41,306 nucleotides of DNA from Betaproteobacteria bacterium (lineage in GTDB: Bacteria > Pseudomonadota > Gammaproteobacteria > Burkholderiales > Burkholderiaceae_C), in contig RFNL01000453.1 of the NCBI GenBank assembly GCA_009927195.1, forward strand, positions 1 to 41,306, in the 5' to 3' direction. Each line of letters opens with the position of its first letter. The first letter of the stretch is position 1. Shown here in pieces: positions 27,911 to 36,761 of the stretch. The notes beneath the pieces were generated by a model that searched no databases, was not told the origin of the DNA, and saw only the letters and a program-made list of their open reading frames with translations. The translations under genes and the position numbers were made by a program.

Positions 27911-28555
27911 ATGGGTAACAAAGTCAATTTTGATGCGGGCAGTGAATACTGTGGAACCAGTTATGCAGCCAAAATGCTGGATCTTTCGGTGGGAACCGTC
28001 CAGTCCTTGGTCGAAAAAAACGAATTATTGGCTTGGAAAACCCAAGGCGGTCACCGGCGCATTTCCATCCAGTCGGTGCGCGATTTTCAGCGCCGCAATA
28101 ACTACATCACCAAGTCACACATGAACACGGGCCACCGATTAAAGGTGATGGTGGTTGAGGATGAAGACCTGACCCGGCAAATGCTCAGTGATCATTTCCA
28201 GCAATGGGATTTGCCACTGGACCCGAGTTATTTCAACTCGGCATTGATGGCCTTATTGGATTGGCCACATTTCCAGCCCCAGGTCTTGATCACCGATTTG
28301 CGCATGCCTGGTTTAGACGGGTTTGAATTGATCCGCACGCTCAACGGTCATCCCCGTTATGCCCAAATGGTGGTGGTGGTGGTCACGGCTTTGTCGCCAG
28401 AGCAAATAGCTGCAGAGGGTGGATTGCCCGATGGGGTTGAATTGATGCATAAACCCATCGACATGGGTTGGCTCAAAGGGTATTTGAACGCTTTGATTCA
28501 CATGGGCCAAATGGCCAAACGCCAAGAGGATTTGGTGCGAACGCGGGAATTTTGA
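27911..28555 (+). CDS. excisionase/MerR-like HTH + receiver (REC) domain protein
   Basis: N-term SYAAKMLDLSVGTVQSLVEKNELLAWKTQGGHRRISIQSV (HTH), then VMVVEDEDLTRQML...VLITDLRMPGLDGFELI...VVVTAL...MHKPI with conserved ED, D, T and K receiver residues. Confidence 0.88.
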   Translation: MGNKVNFDAGSEYCGTSYAAKMLDLSVGTVQSLVEKNELLAWKTQGGHRRISIQSVRDFQRRNNYITKSHMNTGHRLKVMVVEDEDLTRQMLSDHFQQWDLPLDPSYFNSALMALLDWPHFQPQVLITDLRMPGLDGFELIRTLNGHPRYAQMVVVVVTALSPEQIAAEGGLPDGVELMHKPIDMGWLKGYLNALIHMGQMAKRQEDLVRTREF

Positions 28556-28564
28556 CGCTCCCCC

Positions 28565-28589
28565 AGCCCCGTTATCGGTGCTCGGGGTT
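28565..28589 (+). terminator. possible weak intrinsic terminator after HTH-REC gene
   Basis: AGCCCCG - 11 nt - CGGGGTT stem followed by only a short T tract. Confidence 0.3.
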
Positions 28590-28650
28590 TCACCCATGAC
28601 CTTCCATCGAAAGCCATTTATGCTCTGACCATGTGCAATCAGAGCCGAAC

Positions 28651-30392
28651 ATGAGTTCTCCGGCCCCTACATCTGGCCATTGGCAAAGACGTTTGCACCA
28701 TCCCCACTGGCCGCAACGTTTGCCCAAGGCTTTGGGCCTTACTTCGACCAACCTGTGGGATAACTTGGCCACCAGCGCGGCCAGATATCCTGATAAATGC
28801 GCCGTTCATTACATGGGTGCGGCTTGGTCTTATCGCCAGATTTGGACAATGTCGCAACGGTTGGCAGCCTGGTTGGCATCCAAAGGGGTTTCGACTGGAG
28901 ATCGTGTTTTGTTGAACATGCAAAACTGCCCACAATGGCTGATAGCCCACTTTGCCATTTTGCGGGCCAATGCAGTGGTGGTTCCTGTCAACCCTATGAA
29001 TCGCAGCACCGAGTTGCAACACTACATCGTGGATGCGGATGCGAAGCTGGCGATCACGACCACCGACCTGGCCCCCGAACTGGTGCTGGCCAGCCAAGCC
29101 CTGCCTGGTGCGCAACAACTTCAGCACTTGCTGGTGACCCAGCACACCGATGGGTTTGATGCCAAAGTCAAAGTGGACTTCCCCGTACCAAAAGCATGGC
29201 GAGATTGGCTTTGGCAAGAACACCCATTACCGGTCATGGACGGGGGGCAGGTGCATGATTGGCAAAGTGCCACCTCCCATGATGGCAGCCACCCATCTTG
29301 ATGATCACATCCACCGACATGGCGGTATTGCCCTATACCAGTGGTACCACTGGACTGCCCAAAGGCTGTATTCACCTGCACCAAAGTTTGATGCACAACG
29401 CCATGGCGTCGGCTTTTTGGAGCACGGGCACGCCTGACAATGTCAGCCTTTGCGTGGTACCCATGTTCCACATCACGGGCATGGTCTCGGTGATGCACTC
29501 GGCCATTTATCTTGGGGCTACATTGGTCTTGATGCCGCGATGGAACAGGGAGGTGGCGGCATACCTGATCGAACGCCACAAGGTGACGCATTGGACCAAT
29601 ATCCCCACCATGGTCATTGACCTGTTGGGCAGCCCAGATTTCGACCCCGCACAGTTGAAGAGTTTGGTTCACATGGGCGGGGGAGGTGCCGCCATGCCGC
29701 AGGCTGTGGCCCAGCGTTTGCAGGAAATGTGTGGGCTCAAATACATTGAAGGCTACGGATTGACAGAAACCGCAGCGCCATCGCACTCTAACCCTCCGGA
29801 TCGACCCAAGCAGCAGTGCCTTGGTGTGCCGTTTATGAGCACCGACGCGAGGGTGATCGACCCCACCGGGTTGACCGAACTGCCCGTGGGTGAGGTCGGG
29901 GAAATCGTTGTTCACGGTCCACAGGTTTTTCAAGCTTACTGGAAGCGGACCGAGGAAACCGCCAAGGCCTTTTTGACTTTGGACGGCAAAGCTTTTTTTC
30001 GCACTGGCGATTTGGGGCGGATGGATGCCGAGGGCTATTTCTTCATCACCGATCGGCTCAAGCGGATGATCAATGCCTCCGGATTCAAGGTATGGCCGGC
30101 CGAGGTGGAGGCATTGCTGTTTCAGCATCCGGCCATTTTGGAGGCTTGCATCATTGCCACCCGGGACGCTTACCGAGGCGAAAGTGTCAAGGCCATGGTG
30201 GTTTTGCGTCCCTCTCACCGGGGGCTGGTCAGCGAAACCGACATACTGGATTGGTGCAGAAACCACATGGCCGTTTACAAAGCCCCCAAAACGGTTGAAT
30301 TCTTGGAGGCCTTGCCCAAAAGCGGCAGCGGCAAGGTGATGTGGCGAAGCTTGCAAGAGGCCGAAAATGCCCGTTCCAGTCCCCATGGTTGA
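28651..30392 (+). pseudogene. AMP-dependent long-chain acyl-CoA synthetase, frame-interrupted
   Basis: ORF 28633..29301 has the N-terminal half (LWDNLATSAARYPDKCAVHYMG, VLLNMQNCPQWLIAHFAILRANAVVVPVNPM). ORF 29298..30392 continues it (MAVLPYTSGTTGLPKGCIHLHQ, GYGLTE, FRTGDLGRMDAEGYFFITDRLKRMI) in the -1 frame. 1742 nt is one base short of a multiple of three. Confidence 0.85.
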
Positions 30393-30444
30393 AGCGCCAG
30401 GCATGCCTGAGCGAGCCGGACCGCGCTTGCGCTAAGCTTGACCC

Positions 30445-31485
30445 ATGATTCAACTCTCTGTCCTTGACCAGTCCATCGCCGCAGCTGGCGCTTCTCAAGA
30501 TCAAGCGGTGCGCAACACCTTGGCTTTGGCCCAGCAATGCGAGGCTTGGGGTTATCGCCGCTTTTGGGTCAGTGAACACCACAGCCACCCCAGCATTGTG
30601 GGCACTGCGCCTGAGGTTTTGATGGCCGCCATTGCAGCCCGCACTGAGCGCATTCGCATAGGCAGTGCGGGTGTCATGTTGCCCCACTATTCGGCCCTCA
30701 AAGTGGCCGAGCAGTTCAGGGTGCTCAATGCACTGGCCCCTGGGCGCATCGATTTGGGCGTGGGCCGCGCACCGGGCAGCGACGGCAGGACCGCCCAGGT
30801 GCTCAACCCCGACCGCTATGCGTCTGAGAGATTCCCTCAGCAGGTGATGGAATTGCAGGCTTGGATCACCGGTACGCCCTTGCCAGTGGGGCACCCTGGG
30901 CATGGCGTATTTGCCTACCCCAGCAGCGAATCCAACCCCGATCTTTGGATCTTGGGCAGTTCGGACTATGGGGCCCAATTGGCCGCCCATTTGGGCTTGC
31001 CTTATGCCTTTGCCTACTTCATCACCGAAGGCCAGGGCTTGGAGACCGCGTTGGATTTGTATCGACAACATTTCCGCCCCACCGAACAGCATCCCAAACC
31101 CCATGCCACTGTTTGCGTATGGGCATTGGCGGCTGATAGCGAAGAGCAAGCCTGGCATTTGTTCAAGAGCCGGGCCCGCTGGCGCATGGACCGCAACCTG
31201 GGGCGCATTGGACCGGTCTTGCCCCCAGAGCTGGCCGAGCGCGACTACAGTGCCGCAGAGCAACTGGCCTTGGCACAACTCAAAGCCAATGCCTTGGTCG
31301 GATCCGCCCCGCAAGTGGCCCACAAACTGCGGTCATTGGCCCAGCGCATGGACATCGACGAGGTGGTGGTGATCACTTGGACTCACGACCCCGTTCACCA
31401 ACGCCGCTCTTACGAATTACTGGCCAAAGAATTTGCTTGGGGATGTTCGCAGGCGGCCCGTCAGGCCGAGGCAGAGATGATTTAA
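30445..31485 (+). CDS. LLM class flavin-dependent oxidoreductase (luciferase-like monooxygenase)
   Basis: LALAQQCEAWGYRRFWVSEHHSHPSIVGTAPEVLMAAIAARTERIRIGSAGVMLPHYSALKVAEQFRVLNALAPGRIDLGVGRAPG. Confidence 0.95.
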   Translation: MIQLSVLDQSIAAAGASQDQAVRNTLALAQQCEAWGYRRFWVSEHHSHPSIVGTAPEVLMAAIAARTERIRIGSAGVMLPHYSALKVAEQFRVLNALAPGRIDLGVGRAPGSDGRTAQVLNPDRYASERFPQQVMELQAWITGTPLPVGHPGHGVFAYPSSESNPDLWILGSSDYGAQLAAHLGLPYAFAYFITEGQGLETALDLYRQHFRPTEQHPKPHATVCVWALAADSEEQAWHLFKSRARWRMDRNLGRIGPVLPPELAERDYSAAEQLALAQLKANALVGSAPQVAHKLRSLAQRMDIDEVVVITWTHDPVHQRRSYELLAKEFAWGCSQAARQAEAEMI

Positions 31486-31488
31486 CCC

Positions 31489-32550
31489 ATGGTCGAGTTT
31501 GAAAGGTCTCCCATGTTTATGACTTCGATTGCTGGCAGTTTGCCCAAGCCCGGGTGGTTGGCGGAATCCCAAAAACTTTGGCCCCAATGGAAACAACAAG
31601 GTCAGGCTTTGCAACAAGCCAAAGCGGATGCAACCTTGCTGTGGATCAAAGCCCAGGAAGATGCAGGTTTGGACATCATCGGTGATGGCGAGCAAGCGCG
31701 ACAGCACTTTGTCCATGGGTTCTTGGAGCAGGTCGATGGCATTGATTTCGACAATAAAGTCAAGATGGGGATTCGCAACAACCGGTATGACGCAATGGTG
31801 CCGCAGGTGATTGGACCGTTGCGTTTGAAGGGACGGGTCCATGCCATGGAAGCGCAGTTGCTGCGTGCCCACACTCAGCGCAAAACCAAATTCACCTTGC
31901 CTGGACCCATGACCATCGTTGACACTGTGGCCGACCGTTTTTACGGTGAAGGCAAAGTCGGTCGCGTCAAAATGGCCATGGCATTTGCCGAGTTGCTCAA
32001 TCAAGAAGCCTTGGCTTTACAAGCCGATGGCATAGACATCATTCAGTTCGACGAGCCGGCTTTCAATGTCTATATGGAGGATGCCGCCGACTGGGGCGTT
32101 CAAGCCTTGGAGCGTGCCGCCCAAGGGCTGACTTGCACCACGGCGGTTCACATTTGCTATGGCTACGGCATACAAGCCAACGTGGACTGGAAAAACACCT
32201 TGGGCCAGGAATGGCGGCAGTATGAAAAAGTCTTTCCTGCGCTGGCCAAAAGCCGCATCCACCAAGTCAGTTTGGAGTGCTGGCATTCCCACGTCCCCAT
32301 GGATTTGATGGCTTTGCTGGCCGGCAAGGATGTGTTGGTCGGGGTGATCGATGTCGCCATCGAGGCGGTGGAAACCCCCCAAGAGGTGGCCGACACCATT
32401 GGTCGGGCCTTGCAGTTTGTGCGCAAAGAGCATTTGTTTGCATGCACCAACTGCGGCATGGCCCCCATGGGGCGAGAGACCGCCCAAGCCAAATTGAAAG
32501 CCTTGGTGGCCGGGGCGGCATTGGCCCGAGAACGGTTGGCTCAACACTGA
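31489..32550 (+). CDS. cobalamin-independent methionine synthase II-like (MetE C-terminal family)
   Basis: TSIAGSLPKPGWL, DIIGDGEQARQHFVHGFLEQVDGIDF, IQFDEPAFNVYMED, VHICYGYG, CTNCGMAPMGRETAQAKL. Start may be at 31513. Confidence 0.9.
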   Translation: MVEFERSPMFMTSIAGSLPKPGWLAESQKLWPQWKQQGQALQQAKADATLLWIKAQEDAGLDIIGDGEQARQHFVHGFLEQVDGIDFDNKVKMGIRNNRYDAMVPQVIGPLRLKGRVHAMEAQLLRAHTQRKTKFTLPGPMTIVDTVADRFYGEGKVGRVKMAMAFAELLNQEALALQADGIDIIQFDEPAFNVYMEDAADWGVQALERAAQGLTCTTAVHICYGYGIQANVDWKNTLGQEWRQYEKVFPALAKSRIHQVSLECWHSHVPMDLMALLAGKDVLVGVIDVAIEAVETPQEVADTIGRALQFVRKEHLFACTNCGMAPMGRETAQAKLKALVAGAALARERLAQH

Positions 32551-33032
32551 GGTTCTGAAGCGACCGCCTCTGGCTTGGCCATGAGGCCGGTCTCGGGGTC
32601 AAATTCGGCGGCTTTAAGGTACAGCGCCAGTCCCGCATCCATGGTTTGGGCGTGTTGCTCAAACCACAAGCCCACTTCATGCAGCAATTGGCGCACCAAG
32701 GGCAATTGGTTCAAATCTCGTCCACGGCGCAGGCCTTCGCGCATGACCTGCAAGATAGTGTCGTGCTGTTGGGCATGACATCCCATGGGGCCAAACTGGG
32801 TTTGCGCCATCCAGCGGTCTTCCCGTTCAAAATGGTCTTGGGTGTGCAGCAGCACGTCTTCATAGCGGTCCATCAACTCGGCGTCTGAGGCCATTTGGGC
32901 CTGACCCAGCAAGGCCACAAACTCCACATGCGTCGCGTCCATGTGGTCCATACCCACCGCCAAGTGGTCGGCCCATTGCAAGCTGGGCTCGCTGGGGGTG
33001 GTGTACTTATCGTCAATCACGATTTCAGACAT
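32541..33032 (-). CDS. bacteriohemerythrin-like protein
   Basis: WADHLAVGMDHMDATHVEF, HTQDHFEREDRWM, CHAQQHDTIL: hemerythrin iron-ligand spacing. Confidence 0.85.
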   Translation of the reverse strand: MSEIVIDDKYTTPSEPSLQWADHLAVGMDHMDATHVEFVALLGQAQMASDAELMDRYEDVLLHTQDHFEREDRWMAQTQFGPMGCHAQQHDTILQVMREGLRRGRDLNQLPLVRQLLHEVGLWFEQHAQTMDAGLALYLKAAEFDPETGLMAKPEAVASEPQC

Positions 33033-33080
33033 GCTTCAAGCTCGCTTCGGGTTGAATGGAAAGGCTGGATGCCAAGGCAC

Positions 33081-34262
33081 TCATGCCCGTTCAAAAATGG
33101 CGGCAATGCCTTGACCGCCGCCAATGCACATGGTGACCAAGGCGTAGCGACCTTGGATGCGGTGCAACTCGTGCACCGCTTTGACGGTGATCAGCGCGCC
33201 CGTGGCCCCAATCGGGTGACCCAATGAAATGCCTGATCCATTGGGGTTGACCTTGGCCGGGTCCAGTCCCAGATCTTGGGTCACTGCACAGGCTTGGGCT
33301 GCAAAGGCCTCATTGGCCTCGATCACATCCAGATCAGACACTTTCAAGCCCGCTTTGACCAAGACTTTTTGGGTGGCAGGTACGGGGCCAATGCCCATGT
33401 AAGCGGGGTCCACGCCGGCGTGGGCATAGGCCACCAGCCGCGCCATGGGTTGAAGGCCACGCTGGCTGGCCGCTTTGGCGCTCATCAACAACACGGCCGC
33501 TGCCGCATCGTTGATGCCTGACGCGTTGCCAGCGGTCACGGTACCCATTTCTGGGATGAACACGGGCTTGAGCTTGGAGAAGTCTTCCGCTTTGGCCCCA
33601 GCCCTGAAATGCTCGTCGGTGTCATAGACCCCTTCCCCTTTGCGGCTTTTGATCGTCACCGGCACGATTTGATCTTTAAAGCGGCCTTCCGTGGTGGCAC
33701 GTTCGGCGCGCCAGTGGCTCTCCAAAGCCAGGGCATCTTGGGTCTCACGGCTGATGCCCCACTTTTTGGCAATGTTTTCTGCGGTGACCCCCATGTGAAT
33801 GGTTTGAAAGGGATCGTGCAAAGCCCCCACCATCATGTCCACCATTTTGGTATCTCCCATGCGTGAACCCCATCGCATGTTCAAGCTGGCAAAAGGTGCG
33901 CGGCTCATGTTTTCGGCCCCTCCACCCACAGCGATATCGCAGTCACCCAACTGGATGGATTGGGCCGCCGAAACAATCGCTTGCAGGCCCGAGCCACACA
34001 GGCGATTGACGTTGAATGCAGGGGTTTGCTGGCCGCATCCTGCTTGAATGGCCGCCACCCGCGACAAATACATGTCCTTGGGCTCGGTGTTGACGACGTG
34101 GCCAAAAACCACATGTCCCACTTCAGTCCCGTTGACCTTGCCTCGAGCGAGCGCTTCGCGCACCACCGTGGCTCCCAATTCCGTGGGGGGGATGTCTTTG
34201 AGACTTCCGCCAAAGGTTCCAATGGCGGTCCGCACCGCACTGACCACAACGACTTCGTTCAT
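33081..34262 (-). CDS. bktB: beta-ketothiolase / acetyl-CoA acyltransferase (BktB)
   Basis: NRLCGSGLQAIVSAAQSI, GGGAENMSRAPF, SLGHPIGATGALITVKAVHEL, MCIGGGQGIAAIFE; catalytic C/H/C present. Confidence 0.95.
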   Translation of the reverse strand: MNEVVVVSAVRTAIGTFGGSLKDIPPTELGATVVREALARGKVNGTEVGHVVFGHVVNTEPKDMYLSRVAAIQAGCGQQTPAFNVNRLCGSGLQAIVSAAQSIQLGDCDIAVGGGAENMSRAPFASLNMRWGSRMGDTKMVDMMVGALHDPFQTIHMGVTAENIAKKWGISRETQDALALESHWRAERATTEGRFKDQIVPVTIKSRKGEGVYDTDEHFRAGAKAEDFSKLKPVFIPEMGTVTAGNASGINDAAAAVLLMSAKAASQRGLQPMARLVAYAHAGVDPAYMGIGPVPATQKVLVKAGLKVSDLDVIEANEAFAAQACAVTQDLGLDPAKVNPNGSGISLGHPIGATGALITVKAVHELHRIQGRYALVTMCIGGGQGIAAIFERA

Positions 34263-34298
34263 GTTTGATCTCCTTGAGTTGGAGTGGGGTTAGCGCCA

Positions 34299-35057
34299 TC
34301 ACGCATCGCGTGCATCGGCCACCACTTGATTTCCAAAATCGGCCCGATCCAAATAGGCCAAAACACGGGCAGCTGCTTGCTCGGGCGTGGACAAAGCACC
34401 GGTTTGTTTGAGATGGACAAAATTATCTCGGTCTGGGAAGAGGTCTTTGTCCCCAGCGCGCAAATCACTTTGCATGTCGGTGTCAATCACCCCAGGTGCC
34501 AGAGAAACAATGCGCGCGCCATGGGGCCGATCCGCCTCTTCCAAGGCCACACAACGGCTGTAGTGGTCCAAGCCGGCTTTGCTGGCGCAATACATGCTGC
34601 TGCCAGCCAAGGCCCGCCGCCCCAATCCCGAAGAAATGTTAACGATCTTCTTGGGCAAATCCCAGGCACGGGTGATGCTCAAAAAAGCGGCCGTCAACAG
34701 CATCGGGGCTTCCAGGTTGATGGCCAAGGTGGCATGCAAATCCTGTTCATTTTGAGGTGTGATCGGACCCAAATGCCCGATCACACCGGCGTTGTTGATC
34801 AGGGTGGCACTGGCCAGTTGGGCCAGGTCTTGTTCATGCAGCCAGGCCACCAACTGGTGGGCCACCGGTATGGGCCGCGCCAAGTCAGCCCGCCATTGGG
34901 TCAAATTGGCTCCTTTTGAAGAGGCCCACGACTCGAGTGGTGAGGATGATTGGCGCGAAATACACAGCAATACAGCCTGAGGACGCAGGCACAGTTGCTG
35001 GGCCAACGCCAAACCCATGCCGCGGGAGGCGCCGGTCAAAATGGTCAGGTGTTTCAT
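34299..35057 (-). CDS. SDR family oxidoreductase
   Basis: MKHLTILTGASRGMGLALAQQL, NNAGV, NISSGLGRRALAGSSMYCASKAGLDHYSR, APGVIDTDMQ. Confidence 0.92.
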   Translation of the reverse strand: MKHLTILTGASRGMGLALAQQLCLRPQAVLLCISRQSSSPLESWASSKGANLTQWRADLARPIPVAHQLVAWLHEQDLAQLASATLINNAGVIGHLGPITPQNEQDLHATLAINLEAPMLLTAAFLSITRAWDLPKKIVNISSGLGRRALAGSSMYCASKAGLDHYSRCVALEEADRPHGARIVSLAPGVIDTDMQSDLRAGDKDLFPDRDNFVHLKQTGALSTPEQAAARVLAYLDRADFGNQVVADARDA

Positions 35058-35250
35058 GATTGAACCATGGGATCTCAATGCCCGATTATCACCAGAGATG
35101 CAGGCCGTTTCGGGGGGTAAGCATTTCAAGTCTGTTCAGAAACACCAATGTCCAATGCATTCGGCAGATGGGTAAAACCCTCCCTGTTGGGCCGGTTTTT
35201 GTCAGGCATCATTGCACCTGGACTTTGGCCCATCGATGGAGCAGGCGCAC

Positions 35251-35732
35251 ATGACCGACACACACCTGGCGGAAGACAATTCGCCCCCCCTCAAGCCGAT
35301 CAGGCGGTGGATTCCCCAACTGGACCCGATTTATGAGCGCTTGATCCCTCTGTCGTGGCCTTTGATCCGATGTGCCACGGGTTTGATATTGGCGGTCCAT
35401 GGTTGGGGAAAGATGGCCAAAGGCCCCGAGGTGGTTGCCCCGGTTTTGAAAAACTCGGCTTTGAACCGGCCTTGGCCGTGGTGTATTTGCTTATTTTTGT
35501 GGAATTTGTGGGCGGTATTTCCGTGGCTTTGGGCCTTTTCACCCGGTTTTTTGCAGCCGCCATCACCATTGAAATGGCGGTTATTTTCTTCACCCAATAC
35601 CTGCCCAATGGTTTCTCATGGCTGAACAAAGGCTATGAGTTTGTGTTGTTGTGGGGTTTGGTGTCCATGGCCATTTGGTGGCGCGGAGGTGGCCCTTATT
35701 CCTTGGACCGCCGACTGGGCGTGGAGTTGTGA
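35251..35732 (+). pseudogene. DoxX family membrane protein, frame-interrupted
   Basis: RLIPLSWPLIRCATGLILAVHGWGKMAKGPEVVAPVLK in frame 1, then KLGFEPALAVVYLLIFVEFVGGISVALGLFTRFFAAAITIEMAVIFF...YSLDRRLGVEL in the -1 frame; junction at AAAAA near 35448-35453. 482 nt is one base short of a multiple of three. Confidence 0.85.
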
Positions 35733-35735
35733 TGC

Positions 35736-36752
35736 ATGGCCTCAAAAGAGATGACACCTGATGTGACCCCCATCAGCCGTCGCCAATCCTTGCGCTACGG
35801 CGCAGCGGGACTGGCTGGTTGGCTCGGTCAAATCCCATGGCGTGCGTTTGCCCAGGAAACATGGCCAACCCGTCCCGTGCGCTTGATCGTGTCCTCATCG
35901 CCAGGTGGCGGCACCGACTTATATGCCCGCATGCTGGCCCAAGCCCTGGGAGATGTGCTCAAGCAGCAGTTTGTGGTGGAAAACCGACCGGGTGCCAGCG
36001 GCAACATCGGTGCCGCTGCGGTGGCCAAGTCGCCCCCAGATGGCTACACATTTTTGGTCTCAGCCAATACCTCTCTGACCATTAACTCAAGCTTGTACAA
36101 AAATTTGACCTATGACGCCGAGCGCGATTTTGTGCCCATCATCAGGGCATTTGCCCCTTTGGTGTTGGTGGTACACCCCAGCACCAAAGCGCGCAACTTG
36201 GCAGAGTTGATCGAGCTTGGCAAACGCGAGCCTGGTAAAACTTCTTTTGGATCGGCAGGTACCGGCAGCACCACCTATCTGGGCGTGCGCATGCTGGAAG
36301 AGAAAACCGGCGCGCGTTTTTTGCACGTACCCTATAAAGGCGTTGGGCCGGCCTACCAGGATCTGTTGGCTGGGCAGTTGAATTTTCTGTTTCCGGATGT
36401 GGCGTCGGCATTGTCATTGATCAAAGCGGGCAAGATCATTCCAATTGCCAGTGAGCAGCGCACCCCTTTGCTGCCAGGTTTGCCCACCTTGGCAGAGGCA
36501 GGTATGCCCGATGTCAGCACCAATAGTTCATTCAGCTTGGTGGCACCCACTGGGACGCCTGTGGCGGTGATCGATCGAATGCACCGCGAGGCGCACGCCA
36601 TCACCAAGTCAGCGGGTTTTGCGGCCAAGTTGGAGTCTCAGGGATTGGTTGGAGAGATCGAATCGCTGACGGGATTGGCTGCGTCCATGAAAAAAGAGCG
36701 GGATGCTTATGCGGCATTTATCAAACGAAACAGCATTGTCCCCAGTGATTGA
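35736..36752 (+). CDS. Bug/TctC-family substrate-binding protein with Tat-like signal
   Basis: ISRRQSLRYGAAGLAGWLGQIPWRAFAQETWPTRPVRLIVSSSPGGGTDLYARML; ENRPGASGNIGAAAVAKSPPDGYTF. Confidence 0.93.
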   Translation: MASKEMTPDVTPISRRQSLRYGAAGLAGWLGQIPWRAFAQETWPTRPVRLIVSSSPGGGTDLYARMLAQALGDVLKQQFVVENRPGASGNIGAAAVAKSPPDGYTFLVSANTSLTINSSLYKNLTYDAERDFVPIIRAFAPLVLVVHPSTKARNLAELIELGKREPGKTSFGSAGTGSTTYLGVRMLEEKTGARFLHVPYKGVGPAYQDLLAGQLNFLFPDVASALSLIKAGKIIPIASEQRTPLLPGLPTLAEAGMPDVSTNSSFSLVAPTGTPVAVIDRMHREAHAITKSAGFAAKLESQGLVGEIESLTGLAASMKKERDAYAAFIKRNSIVPSD

Positions 36753-36761
36753 GGGTCAGGT

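Noticed and set aside
28368-28383. (TGG)n microsatellite in the receiver-domain gene
   Set aside because: Short, in frame, and encodes the hydrophobic VVVVV beta-strand expected in a receiver domain.
29121-31323. Minus-strand ORFs 29121..30404 and 30229..31323
   Set aside because: Antisense shadows of the acyl-CoA ligase and LLM oxidoreductase genes; low-complexity H/G/Q-rich translations.
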